Assembly (NCBI RefSeq): GCF_008042045.1 | Contig: NZ_RDBP01000012.1 | Span: 1,059,024-1,092,630 of the forward strand | From: Streptomyces sp. T39 | GTDB taxonomy: Bacteria; Actinomycetota; Actinomycetes; Streptomycetales; Streptomycetaceae | Length of the DNA: 33,607 bases | Direction of reading: 5' to 3' | In this document: positions 26,403 to 33,415 of the stretch, in pieces | How the letters are laid out: every line of letters starts with the position of its first letter | How positions within the stretch are numbered: the first letter of the stretch is position 1 | The notes under the pieces: model-generated | Told to the model about the DNA's origin: nothing | Database searches by the model: none | The model's input: only the letters and a program-made list of their open reading frames with translations | Position numbers and translations under genes: made by a program

Positions 26403-26403
26403 G
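26377..26403 (-). promoter_or_regulatory. CIRCE operator 2 of groEL2
   Basis: ttagcactc-N9-gagtgcaag. The left half is perfect and the right half matches at 7 of 9 positions. It starts exactly nine bases after operator 1. Confidence 0.85.
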
Positions 26404-26432
26404 CGCCTTCGAGTGACGGGCGGGCGCACGCA

Positions 26433-26481
26433 CACGCACGAGGGGCCCGCGTCCCGGTGGGAAGCGAGCCCCTCGTGTGTG
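26433..26481 (-). terminator. Terminator of the cold-shock gene
   Basis: 14-bp stem with one mismatch (cacgcacgaggggc against gcccctcgtgtgtg), with a 21-base loop. It lies 38 bases past the stop of the minus-strand cold-shock gene and upstream of the groEL2 promoter. Confidence 0.65.
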
Positions 26482-26518
26482 AGTGCGTCGGTGGCCGAAC
26501 GCGCCTGGATCAGTCGGA

Positions 26519-26722
26519 TCAGACGGCGAGCTTGACCATGTCCGCCTGCGGACCCTTCTGGCCCTGCGAGATCTCGAATTCGACTCGCTGACCTTCTTCA
26601 AGGGTGCGGTACCCGTCCATCTGGATCGCGCTGTAGTGGACGAAAACATCCGCACCACCGTCGACCGCGATGAAGCCGTACCCCTTCTCCGCGTTGAACC
26701 ACTTGACGGTGCCCTGAGCCAT
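26519..26722 (-). CDS. Cold-shock protein (CspA family)
   Basis: A complete 67-residue single-domain RNA chaperone that binds single-stranded RNA and DNA. RNP1 is KGYGFI (13-18), preceded by VKWFNAE, and RNP2 is VFVHY (26-30). It ends [16 protein letters not shown] ([12 protein letters not shown]). Length and sequence are typical of the small Streptomyces cold-shock proteins. ATG 26722 has ggggag six bases upstream. Transcription probably starts about 100 bases upstream, giving the long leader usual for cold-shock mRNAs. It is on the same strand as groEL2 but separated by a terminator. It contrasts with the truncated long-form gene at 9791-10100. Confidence 0.95.
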   Translation of the reverse strand: MAQGTVKWFNAEKGYGFIAVDGGADVFVHYSAIQMDGYRTLEEGQRVEFEISQGQKGPQADMVKLAV

Positions 26723-26830
26723 GCCTAACTCCCCTATTACTGGCCCTTGCGCAGGACCGCACTTCGCGGACCCGGGTCAGACCTCACCCCGACAGGAGGG
26801 GTGTGCGCCGGAACGCGTCGACCGCGGCTG

Positions 26831-26858
26831 AATGTATCTGCCCAACTGCCCTCTGCAA
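26831..26858 (-). promoter_or_regulatory. Cold-shock gene promoter
   Basis: On the minus strand ttgcag (26858-26853), a 16-base spacer and tacatt (26836-26831). The rest of the 26723-27152 interval holds no gene. It contains a small hairpin (cacccc/ggggtg near 26787-26805) in the leader and is less GC-rich than its surroundings. Confidence 0.5.
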
Positions 26859-27062
26859 CAGGTCAGTCGGAGGAGAAATCCGGGCAGGACCGATCGGCCG
26901 ATCCATGCGAATCCGCTGATTTCCCGGGCAAGTCGGGCCCGACAAAGCGGTGCTTTTGAGGCAATTCGACCGCAGACTTTGGCCGCATTCTTGCGGTCCG
27001 GGGCGCATTCAAGCCGGGTCGGCGGAGGGGGCTTCCCAGACTCTATCGCGTCTAACCATGCA

Positions 27063-27101
27063 GAATTGCCCCCTCCGCTTCTCTCGCGGAGGGGGCAATT
27101 C
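27063..27101 (-). terminator. Terminator of the metM-metO operon
   Basis: Perfect 16-bp stem (gaattgccccctccgc/gcggagggggcaattc) with a 7-base loop, about 50 bases beyond the metO stop. Confidence 0.85.
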
Positions 27102-27152
27102 GGTAACTCTGGGTAACTCGCCCTCGAACCGGGCGAGAAACGCGGGAAAGGA

Positions 27153-27431
27153 TCAGCAACCGCCGGCCACGGCGGGGATGATCGAGACGCCGGCGCCCTC
27201 GGGCGTCGCGGTCTCCAGACCCTGCTCGAAGCGCACGTCGTCGTCGTTCACGTACACGTTCACGAAGCGGCGCAGCTTGCCCTGGTCGTCCAGGACGCGG
27301 GCGGCGATCCCGGTGTGGTTCTTCTCCAGGTCCTCGATGACCTGCGCGAGGGTCGACCCCTCGGCGGTCACCTCGGCCTGGCCGCCCGTGTAGGTGCGCA
27401 GGATGGTGGGGATGCGGACGTTGACGCTCAT
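27153..27431 (-). CDS. metO: Sulfur-carrier protein MetO (ThiS/MoaD/CysO-like)
   Basis: A 92-residue ubiquitin-fold sulfur carrier. Conserved beta-grasp segments include VRIPTILRTYTGG, a helix around STLAQVIEDLEKN, RRFVNVYVNDDDVR and the C-terminal ATPEGAGVSIIPAVAGG. Carriers of this type are adenylated and converted to a thiocarboxylate on the last glycine of a Gly-Gly end. Here a single Cys92 follows Gly90-Gly91 and would need removal first. The ATG at 27431 overlaps the stop of metM (atga), so translation is coupled. In Streptomyces the downstream partner of metM has been described as MetO, which gives its sulfur to O-phosphohomoserine. The activating and trimming enzymes are not in this window. 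Confidence 0.85.
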   Translation of the reverse strand: MSVNVRIPTILRTYTGGQAEVTAEGSTLAQVIEDLEKNHTGIAARVLDDQGKLRRFVNVYVNDDDVRFEQGLETATPEGAGVSIIPAVAGGC

Positions 27432-28714
27432 GCGAGGCCAGCCTCTCGGAAAGAGTCCAGGTTGGGGCGGATGACTGCGGACATACCCGCTGTGGGGGCC
27501 ACCGCGTCGAGGGTCTTCAGGCCGTCACCCGTGTTGATGACGACCGTGGTCAGGGACGGATCGATGGCGCCGGCCTCGATCAGCTTCTTCGCCACCCCGA
27601 GGGTCGTACCGCCCGCGGTCTCCGTGAAGATGCCCTCGGTGCGGGCCAGCAGCTTGATCGCGTCCACGATCTGCTCGTCGGTGACGTCCTCGACGGCACC
27701 GCCGGTGCGGCGGCAGATGTCCAGGACGTAGGGCCCGTCGGCCGGGTTGCCGATCGCCAGGGACTTGGCGATGGTGTCCGGCTTCTGCGGGCGGACCACG
27801 TCGTGGCCGGCCTTGAAGGCCACCGACACCGGGGAGCAGCCCTCGGCCTGCGCACCGAAGATCTTGTACGGCCTGTCCTCGACGAGCCCGAGCTTGATCA
27901 GCTCCTGGAGCCCCTTGTCGATCTTGGTGAGCTGCGACCCGGAGGCGATCGGGATGACGATCTGGTCGGGGATCCTCCAGCCGAGCTGCTCGCAGATCTC
28001 GTACGCCAGCGTCTTCGAGCCCTCGCCGTAGTACGGGCGGAGGTTGACGTTGACGAAGCCCCAGCCCTCGCCCGCCGGATCGCCGATGAGCTCCGAGCAG
28101 AAACGGTTCACGTCGTCGTAGTTGCCCTCGATGCCGACGAGTTCGCCGCCGTACACCGCGGCCATGACGACCTTGCCCTGCTCCAGGTCGTGGGGGATGA
28201 AGACGCAGCTGCGGAAACCGGCCCGGGCCGCGGCGGCACCCACCGCGCCGGCCAGGTTGCCGGTGGACGAGCACGACAGGGTCGTGAAGCCGAAGGCGCG
28301 GGCGGCCTCGATGGCCTGGGCGACGACGCGGTCCTTGAAGGAGTGCGTGGGGTTGCCGGAGTCGTCCTTGACGTAGAGCTTGCCGGTCTCGACGCCCAGC
28401 TCGCGGGCGAGGTTGTCGGCCTGGACGAGCTTGGTCCACCCCGGGTTCAGATTCGGCTTGCCCGCGACGTCGGCGGGGACGGGCAGCAGCGGGGCGTAGC
28501 GCCAGATGTTCTCGGGACCGTTCTCGATCTGCTTGCGCAGACCCTCGGGGTCGCCGCTCGGGAAGTCGTAGGCCACCTCGAGCGGCCCGAAACAGATCTC
28601 GCAGGCGAAGATCGGTCCGAGGGCGAAGCGCTCGCCGCACTCGCGGCAGGAGAGGCCGGCGGCGGGCCCGAGGTCGACGGTGTCGGTCGTGGTCACGACG
28701 GTCTGTGAAGCCAT
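27428..28714 (-). CDS. metM: Threonine synthase homologue, probable homocysteine synthase MetM
   Basis: A 428-residue PLP enzyme of the threonine-synthase fold. An N-terminal zinc ribbon uses Cys23, Cys26, Cys38 and Cys41 (CRECG...CEICF). The PLP lysine is Lys127 in NPTHSFKDRV, and the phosphate-binding loop SSTGNLAGAVGAAAARAG follows. By homology alone it would be thrC. The overlap with a sulfur-carrier gene and the SAM riboswitch upstream argue instead for MetM. That enzyme takes O-phosphohomoserine from the threonine pathway and makes homocysteine with thiocarboxylated MetO. I recall this route being reported in Streptomyces. ATG 28714 (MASQTVV) has aaaggg ten bases upstream; in-frame ATGs further up lie in the riboswitch. 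A canonical thrC would be expected elsewhere in the genome. Confidence 0.82.
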   Translation of the reverse strand: MASQTVVTTTDTVDLGPAAGLSCRECGERFALGPIFACEICFGPLEVAYDFPSGDPEGLRKQIENGPENIWRYAPLLPVPADVAGKPNLNPGWTKLVQADNLARELGVETGKLYVKDDSGNPTHSFKDRVVAQAIEAARAFGFTTLSCSSTGNLAGAVGAAAARAGFRSCVFIPHDLEQGKVVMAAVYGGELVGIEGNYDDVNRFCSELIGDPAGEGWGFVNVNLRPYYGEGSKTLAYEICEQLGWRIPDQIVIPIASGSQLTKIDKGLQELIKLGLVEDRPYKIFGAQAEGCSPVSVAFKAGHDVVRPQKPDTIAKSLAIGNPADGPYVLDICRRTGGAVEDVTDEQIVDAIKLLARTEGIFTETAGGTTLGVAKKLIEAGAIDPSLTTVVINTGDGLKTLDAVAPTAGMSAVIRPNLDSFREAGLA

Positions 28715-28733
28715 GGAGGCGAGGCCCTTTCTC

Positions 28734-28875
28734 CTCATCTTCCTCATGGCGCATCTCGCCATGAGACGGATTTGGCACCTTCCCTAGCCGGGAGCCTCGC
28801 TTCTGATGAGAACGAGACCGGCTGGAGGGTTGCCGGGGCTTCAACGGGCCGTATCCCTCTGCCCCTCTGGATGAG
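28734..28875 (-). promoter_or_regulatory. SAM-I (S-box) riboswitch
   Basis: Minus-strand landmarks in order: P1 strand ctcatc (28875-28870), the cagagggg/cagaggga region, the cccgttgaagccccggcaacc core, a P3 stem, ggtgccaaatcc, a P4 hairpin ctcatggcg/cgccatgag (28765-28743), and the closing P1 strand gatgag (28739-28734). The core and ggtgc-aaatcc match the S-box consensus closely. The closing strand lies next to the aaaggg ribosome site of metM, so SAM binding could limit translation; premature termination is also possible. SAM-IV shares the core, but the P4-then-P1 order favours SAM-I. Confidence 0.88.
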
Positions 28876-29003
28876 CGGTATTCGATTGTTGAGCTGGTCC
28901 GCGGAACGACCCCGACATGCGACGGCCGCCTGCGTTGTTCAAGACTGTAACCGAACCCCCGGACGGTTTGAGCTGGTCGTCCGATCCGCGAGATGGAGAT
29001 CAC

Positions 29004-29945
29004 GTGCTGGATGAGGTGGAGCGCTGGCTGGCCCGGCGGTCCTGGTCGGTGGCCGACCGTCCCCTGGACCGGCTGCTCGCCGCCAAGCAGGACACCACGG
29101 TCAGCGTGGTCCTCCCCGCCCTGAACGAGGAGGCCACGGTCGGCGAGATCGTCACGGTGATACGCGACGAGCTGATGACGGAGGCGGTGCCGCTCGTCGA
29201 CGAGCTGGTGGTCGTGGACTCCGGGTCCACCGACCGGACGGCACAGGTCGCGCGCAGGGCGGGCGCCCGGGTGGTGCACCGCGACGCGATACTCCCGCGG
29301 CTGCCCGCGGTGCCCGGCAAGGGCGAGGTCCTGTGGCGCTCGCTGCTGGCGACCGGCGGCGACATCGTCTGCTTCGTCGACGCGGATCTGCGCGAGTTCT
29401 CCGCGGACTTCGTCTCCGGGATCGTCGGCCCGCTGCTCACCGAGCCCGAGGTGCAGTTCGTCAAGGCGATGTACGACCGGCCCTACGGCAACGAGCCCGG
29501 TCAGGGCGGCCGCGTCACGGAGCTGGTGGCCCGTCCGCTGCTCAACCTGCACTGGCCGCGGCTGGCCGGCTTCGTCCAGCCGCTCGGCGGCGAGTACGCG
29601 GCCCGGCGCACCCTGCTGGAACAGCTGCCGTTCCCGGTCGGCTACGGCGTCGAGCTGGGTCTGCTCGTCGACGCCCTGAACCTGGTCGGCATGGACGCCC
29701 TCGCCCAGGTCGACGTGGGCACCCGCCTCCACCGCCACCAGGACGGCCAGGCCCTGGGCCGGATGGCGGCGACCATCTACCGGACCGCCCAACTGCGTCT
29801 GGCGCGCGGGCATTTGGTCCGCCCGGCACTGACCCAGTTCGAGCGCTCCGCGCACGGTTTCGTCCCGCGCACGCACCCGGTGGACACGGAGGAGCGGCCG
29901 CCGATGCGCGAGATCGGTGAGTACGCGGCGCGTCGCGCGGCATAA
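29004..29945 (+). CDS. gpgS: Glucosyl-3-phosphoglycerate synthase
   Basis: A 313-residue retaining glycosyltransferase of family GT81. It transfers glucose from an NDP-glucose to 3-phosphoglycerate, the first step to glucosylglycerate, a compatible solute. Motifs are VSVVLPALNEEATVGE near 33-48, VVDSGSTDRTAQVA near 70-83, the metal-binding CFVDADLRE at 123-131 (DAD 126-128), and GTRLHRHQDGQALG late in the protein. GTG 29004 has ggag five bases upstream; the frame is open further up but loses family character. It is divergent from the metM operon. The phosphatase GpgP is not obvious nearby. Trehalose genes follow 0.6 kb on, fitting an osmolyte neighbourhood. Confidence 0.87.
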   Translation: MLDEVERWLARRSWSVADRPLDRLLAAKQDTTVSVVLPALNEEATVGEIVTVIRDELMTEAVPLVDELVVVDSGSTDRTAQVARRAGARVVHRDAILPRLPAVPGKGEVLWRSLLATGGDIVCFVDADLREFSADFVSGIVGPLLTEPEVQFVKAMYDRPYGNEPGQGGRVTELVARPLLNLHWPRLAGFVQPLGGEYAARRTLLEQLPFPVGYGVELGLLVDALNLVGMDALAQVDVGTRLHRHQDGQALGRMAATIYRTAQLRLARGHLVRPALTQFERSAHGFVPRTHPVDTEERPPMREIGEYAARRAA

Positions 29946-29983
29946 CCCGGCGCGGCCGGTCATTTTGTCTACCTTTTCGAGGT

Positions 29984-30472
29984 ATGTACGCCCTGCTGCA
30001 CGCCCTCACCCCTGACGTCCGCCGCACCCGTGCCCGCCGCGCGCCCTCACGGGCGGCCCGGCTCCTCGGCACCCTCACCGTCACCGCGACCGCGCTCCTC
30101 GGCGCGGCCGGTCCCGCCCCGGCCGCCGGCGCGCCTCCCGCCGGGCCCCCGGTGGCCGCCGTGCCCGTACCGGTGTCCGATCCGGTGGAGGCGCCCGGGC
30201 ACGTCCCGGTGGCCGCCGCCGCCACGGCTGCCCGGACGGCTGTGGCGGCGGCTCCTGCCGGCCGGGGGGACCACGCCGCACAGGCCGCACAGGCGGCTCC
30301 GCCGGTCCGGGGTGCCCATGCCGTTCACGCCGCTCACTCGGCCCCGGCCGAGCTCGCGCGGACCGGGTCGACCGCGGAGCAGCTGTGGCTGCTCGGCGGG
30401 GTCGCGCTCAGCCTCACCGCCGCCGGTGTGATCGCCGTCGCGGCGTCCCGTGGCCGGAAACGAGACCACTGA
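29984..30472 (+). CDS. Sortase-anchored (LAXTG-type) surface protein
   Basis: A 162-residue protein with a basic N-terminus and signal segment (RAARLLGTLTVTATALLG...PAAGA). An Ala/Pro/His-rich spacer probably spans the wall. The C-terminal sorting signal is LARTG at 124-128, a hydrophobic helix (LWLLGGVALSLTAAGVIAVA) and the basic tail SRGRKRDH. LAXTG is the motif used by class E sortases of Streptomyces, so covalent attachment to peptidoglycan is expected. There is no recognisable functional domain. ATG 29984 lies 8 bases after taccttt and may be leaderless. No sortase gene is nearby. Confidence 0.72.
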   Translation: MYALLHALTPDVRRTRARRAPSRAARLLGTLTVTATALLGAAGPAPAAGAPPAGPPVAAVPVPVSDPVEAPGHVPVAAAATAARTAVAAAPAGRGDHAAQAAQAAPPVRGAHAVHAAHSAPAELARTGSTAEQLWLLGGVALSLTAAGVIAVAASRGRKRDH

Positions 30473-30517
30473 CCTGCGCCGGAGCCGTACGCACGTTTGA
30501 GGGGACCCGGCACGGGC

Positions 30518-30523
30518 TAGGTT
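30518..30523 (+). promoter_or_regulatory. -10 hexamer of leaderless otsA
   Basis: taggtt with six bases to ATG 30530 and no ribosome-binding site. Confidence 0.5.
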
Positions 30524-30529
30524 CGCCAC

Positions 30530-31915
30530 ATGGTGACCGACCTTGCCCAGATCCTCGTCGCGTCCAACCGCGGCCCGGTCTCCTACACGGCGACCGAGGC
30601 CGGGGAAATCGAAGCACGCCGCGGAGGCGGCGGCCTCGTCTCCGGCCTCTCCGCCATCGGCTCCGGCGAGCAGTCGCTGTGGGTGTGCGCCGCCCTCGGC
30701 GACGGCGACCGCGAGGCCGTGCGGCGCGGTGTCGGCGAGCCGGGCGTACGGATGCTCGACATCGACCCGGCCGTCCACGCGGACGCCTACAACGGCATCG
30801 CGAACTCGGTCCTGTGGTTCGTGCACCACATGCTCTACCAGACCCCGCTGGAACCGGCCTTCGACCAGGAGTTCCGCCGCCAGTGGGACTCCTACCGCGC
30901 CTACAACCGCGCCTTCGCCGAGGCCCTGGCCGAGGCGGCCGCCCCCGAGGCCGCCGTCCTCGTCCAGGACTACCACCTGGCCCTGACGCCCGGCATGCTG
31001 CGCGAGCTCCGCCCGGACCTGCGAATCGGCCATTTCTCGCACACGCCGTGGGCCCCGCCGGAGTACTTCGGCCTGCTGCCCGACGACATCGCGGAGGAGC
31101 TGCTGCGCGGCATGCTCGGCGCCGACCGGCTCGGCTTCCTCACCCGTCGCTGGGCCGACGCGTTCACGGCCTGCTGCGACCACCTCGTCGGCGGGACGGG
31201 CCGCACCGGGACGGGTGTGCACGGCCTGGGCGCCGACGCCGACTTCCTGCGCGAGCGCGCCCACCGCCCGGACGTCGACGAACGCCTCGCCGAGCTGCGC
31301 GAGGCCGTCGGCCCCGACCGCCGGACGATCGTCCGCGTCGACCGCACCGAACTGTCCAAGAACATCGTGCGCGGGCTGCTCGCCTACCGGGAGCTCCTGG
31401 AGAGCCGCCCCGAGTGGCGCGAGCGGGTCGTGCACATCGCCCTCGCCTATCCGTCCCGGCAGGACCTCGCCGTCTACCGCGACTACACCGCCGAGGTGTC
31501 CCGCCTGGCCGCGGAGATCAACGACACCTACGGGACGCCCGGCTGGACGCCCGTCGTCGTCCACGTCAAGGACGACTTCGCCCGGTCGCTGGCGGCCTAC
31601 CGCATGGCGGACGTCGCCCTGGTCAACCCGATCCGCGACGGCATGAACCTCGTCGCCAAGGAGGTCCCCGTCGTCTCCGACGCGGGCTGCGCCCTCGTCC
31701 TCTCCCGCGAGGCGGGCGCCCACGCGGAGCTGGGGGAGTTCGCGATCACGGTCAACCCGTACGACGTCACGGCCACGGCGGACGCCCTCCACCGCGCCCT
31801 GTCGATGCCGCCCGCCGAACGCGCCGACCGCACCAAGCACCTGGCCGCGGCGGCGACCTCCCTCCCACCCCGCCGCTGGTTCCTCGACCAGCTCGAGGCC
31901 CTCCGGGCGCTCTGA
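30530..31915 (+). CDS. otsA: Trehalose-6-phosphate synthase
   Basis: A 461-residue family GT20 enzyme that joins glucose from an NDP-glucose to glucose-6-phosphate. Visible motifs are ILVASNRGPVS at the start, RRGGGGLVSGLSAIG near 30-44, VLVQDYHLALTPGMLREL near 142-160, the loop HFSHTPWAPPEYFG, VDRTELSKNIVRGLLAYREL near 272-291, and the donor-site ADVALVNPIRDGMNLVAKEV near 359-378. Length is normal for OtsA (474 in E. coli). It acts in the cytoplasm as the first half of the OtsAB route; the phosphatase otsB lies just beyond on the opposite strand. Start ATG 30530 is fixed by the leaderless promoter. Confidence 0.94.
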   Translation: MVTDLAQILVASNRGPVSYTATEAGEIEARRGGGGLVSGLSAIGSGEQSLWVCAALGDGDREAVRRGVGEPGVRMLDIDPAVHADAYNGIANSVLWFVHHMLYQTPLEPAFDQEFRRQWDSYRAYNRAFAEALAEAAAPEAAVLVQDYHLALTPGMLRELRPDLRIGHFSHTPWAPPEYFGLLPDDIAEELLRGMLGADRLGFLTRRWADAFTACCDHLVGGTGRTGTGVHGLGADADFLRERAHRPDVDERLAELREAVGPDRRTIVRVDRTELSKNIVRGLLAYRELLESRPEWRERVVHIALAYPSRQDLAVYRDYTAEVSRLAAEINDTYGTPGWTPVVVHVKDDFARSLAAYRMADVALVNPIRDGMNLVAKEVPVVSDAGCALVLSREAGAHAELGEFAITVNPYDVTATADALHRALSMPPAERADRTKHLAAAATSLPPRRWFLDQLEALRAL

Positions 31916-32241
31916 CCGGCCATGCGGGGCGCGCGGGCCTCGCTCGGGGGCCGTTCGCTCGCGCCCGCGCGTCGGAAGGCTGCGCCGCGGGGGCGGCGCC
32001 CCCGCGCAGACGCCGCCCGCACGGGCGGCGCAGGACGGAGAACGCGGCCCCCATCGACCCCGGCGCGCAGGACCGCCGCAGGGCGAAGGCACCTCGCCAC
32101 GAAGACACCGCCGCAGGGCGAAGACACCTCGCCGCGAAGACACCGCCGCAGGGCGAAGACACCTCGCCGCGAAGACACCGCCGCAGGGCGAAGGCACCTC
32201 GCCGCGAAGACACCGCCGCAGGGCACCGCCCCCGCGCGGGC
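31916..32241. other. Convergent spacer between otsA and otsB
   Basis: 326 bases without a credible gene. The left part is GC-rich unique sequence, and the right part is the 35-bp minisatellite at 32070-32224. I see no simple strong terminator hairpin here. Confidence 0.6.
32070..32224. repeat. 35-bp minisatellite, 4.4 units
   Basis: Units start at 32070, 32105, 32140 and 32175, with a 15-base partial at 32210. The unit contains accgccgcagggcgaag followed by cacctcgccgcgaag; units differ by one to three bases. The complementary parts gggcgaag and cacctcgcc let each unit form a small hairpin, so the array could replace a terminator between the convergent otsA and otsB genes. The period is not a multiple of three. 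Confidence 0.92.
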
Positions 32242-33090
32242 CTAGCCCAGGCGTTCCGCGATCGCCGCCAGGAGGTCCGCGACGGCCCCCGGCCCCGCGA
32301 CCACCACGTCCGCGCGCTCGGCCAGCTCCGGCACTTCGTCCCCGCTGCACACCAGCACCCCGGGAGTCCCGTCCGAGCGCAGCTTGTCCACCGCCGCGTA
32401 GGCGGCGAGGTCCCCGAGGTCGTCCCCGGCGTAGAGGACCGACGTGGCCCCCACCTCCCGCACGTACTCGGCGAGCGCCACGCCCTTGTCCATGCCGGGG
32501 GGCCGCAGTTCGAGGACCATGCGGCCCGGCTCCAGGACGAGCCCGTGGCGGGACGCGAGTGCCGCCAGCGGCTCCCGCAGGGCGTCGAACGCCGCCTGCG
32601 GATCCTCCGCGCGGCGTGTGTGAACGGCGACCGCGCGCCCCTTCTCCTCGATCCAGGTGCCCTGCCACGCGCCGATCCGGTCGAGGAAGCCGGGCAGTTC
32701 GGCACGGACCGCGGCGACACCGGGGTGCGGGGCCGGCGCGGTCACGGTGCCGGTCGCCGCGTCCCAGCGTTCGGCGCCGTAGTGGCCGAGGACCACCAGG
32801 CCGTCGAGGCCCTCGACACCGGCGAAGCCGCCGTAGCGGACGGCGACCCCGGCGGGCCGGCCGGTGATGACGACGACCGAGCCCACCCGGGGCGCGAGCG
32901 CGGCCAGCGCGGGGACGGCGCGCTCGTGGGCGCGGGCCTGTTCGGGGTCGGGGACGATGTCGGCGAGGGTGCCGTCGAAGTCGAGGGCGACGACGGTGCC
33001 GGCCGGCCGGTCGAGGATCGCCGCCAGGCCGTCACGGCCCTCGGGCGTGGACGGCGTCGGCATGGTGTGTGCGTACGGGGAGCTGCCCAT
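32242..33090 (-). CDS. otsB: Trehalose-6-phosphate phosphatase
   Basis: A 282-residue HAD-superfamily phosphatase that completes trehalose synthesis by removing phosphate from trehalose-6-phosphate. Motif I is VVALDFDGTLADI with nucleophile Asp37 and acid Asp39. Motif II is VVVITGRPAG near 75, the substrate-cap segment GHYGAERWD is near 101, the Lys of motif III is in PPGMDKGVALAEYV near 198, and motif IV is VLYAGDDLGDLAAY near 218. The start ATG 33090 is preceded at 7 bases by tagggt, so the mRNA is probably leaderless; ATG 33063 is a weaker alternative. It faces otsA across the minisatellite and lies 10 bases from the DUF3263 gene upstream on the same strand. Confidence 0.92.
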   Translation of the reverse strand: MGSSPYAHTMPTPSTPEGRDGLAAILDRPAGTVVALDFDGTLADIVPDPEQARAHERAVPALAALAPRVGSVVVITGRPAGVAVRYGGFAGVEGLDGLVVLGHYGAERWDAATGTVTAPAPHPGVAAVRAELPGFLDRIGAWQGTWIEEKGRAVAVHTRRAEDPQAAFDALREPLAALASRHGLVLEPGRMVLELRPPGMDKGVALAEYVREVGATSVLYAGDDLGDLAAYAAVDKLRSDGTPGVLVCSGDEVPELAERADVVVAGPGAVADLLAAIAERLG

Positions 33091-33263
33091 GTCACCGACC
33101 CTATCGGCGACTTCTCCTCGCGTCCCTCACACGGCGAAGCCGGTTGACGGTCACCGGGTCGTGCGCGAGGGCCCGCCGGTCGTCGAGGAGGGCGTTGAGC
33201 AGCTGGTAGTAGCGGACCGGCGACATCCCGAGCTGCTCCCTGATCGCCCGCTCCTTGGCGCCG
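33072..33263. repeat. Left arm of fold-back inverted repeat C
   Basis: Reverse complement of 33416-33607 (positions sum to 66679). It spans the start of otsB and the 3' two thirds of the DUF3263 gene; this is the native copy. Confidence 0.92.
33098..33103 (-). promoter_or_regulatory. -10 hexamer of leaderless otsB
   Basis: Minus-strand tagggt with 7 bases to ATG 33090. Its tag is also the stop codon of the upstream DUF3263 gene. Confidence 0.45.
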
Positions 33264-33373
33264 GGCCCCGGCCAGGAGCGCTGCTCCATGGCGAGAACAG
33301 CGCTCTCGCGTTCGCTGAGCGCACCGGGCGGCACCGGGCTTGGCGAGACGGGGCTGGCGGACTCGTCGGTCAT
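33101..33373 (-). CDS. DUF3263 family protein
   Basis: A 90-residue protein. After a short Ser/Pro-rich tail (TDESASPVSPSPVPPGALSE) comes the DUF3263 domain: a helix-turn-helix-like fold with KERAIREQLGMSPVRYYQLL and a basic C-terminus (RRVRDARRSRR). Members are small actinobacterial proteins, probably DNA-binding, of unknown target. ATG 33373 is chosen because taggtt (33386-33381) lies 7 bases upstream, a leaderless geometry; the frame is open further up but reads no family sequence. The stop codon is inside the promoter of otsB, so the two may be transcribed together and separately. Its 3' portion is repeated in inverted form at the window end. Confidence 0.82.
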   Translation of the reverse strand: MTDESASPVSPSPVPPGALSERESAVLAMEQRSWPGPGAKERAIREQLGMSPVRYYQLLNALLDDRRALAHDPVTVNRLRRVRDARRSRR

Positions 33374-33415
33374 ACGATCCAACCTAACGCCGCCCGACGA
33401 CACCCCGGCCCGGCA

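Noticed and set aside
27428..28714. Simple annotation as threonine synthase thrC
   Set aside because: Fold and active site agree, but the sulfur-carrier overlap and SAM riboswitch fit MetM better.
28734..28875. T-box or threonine attenuator upstream of the PLP enzyme
   Set aside because: No T-box tggnaccgcg motif or run of Thr codons; the S-box core is clear instead.
32070..32224. CRISPR array
   Set aside because: The 35-bp units are directly adjacent with no unique spacers, so it is a minisatellite.
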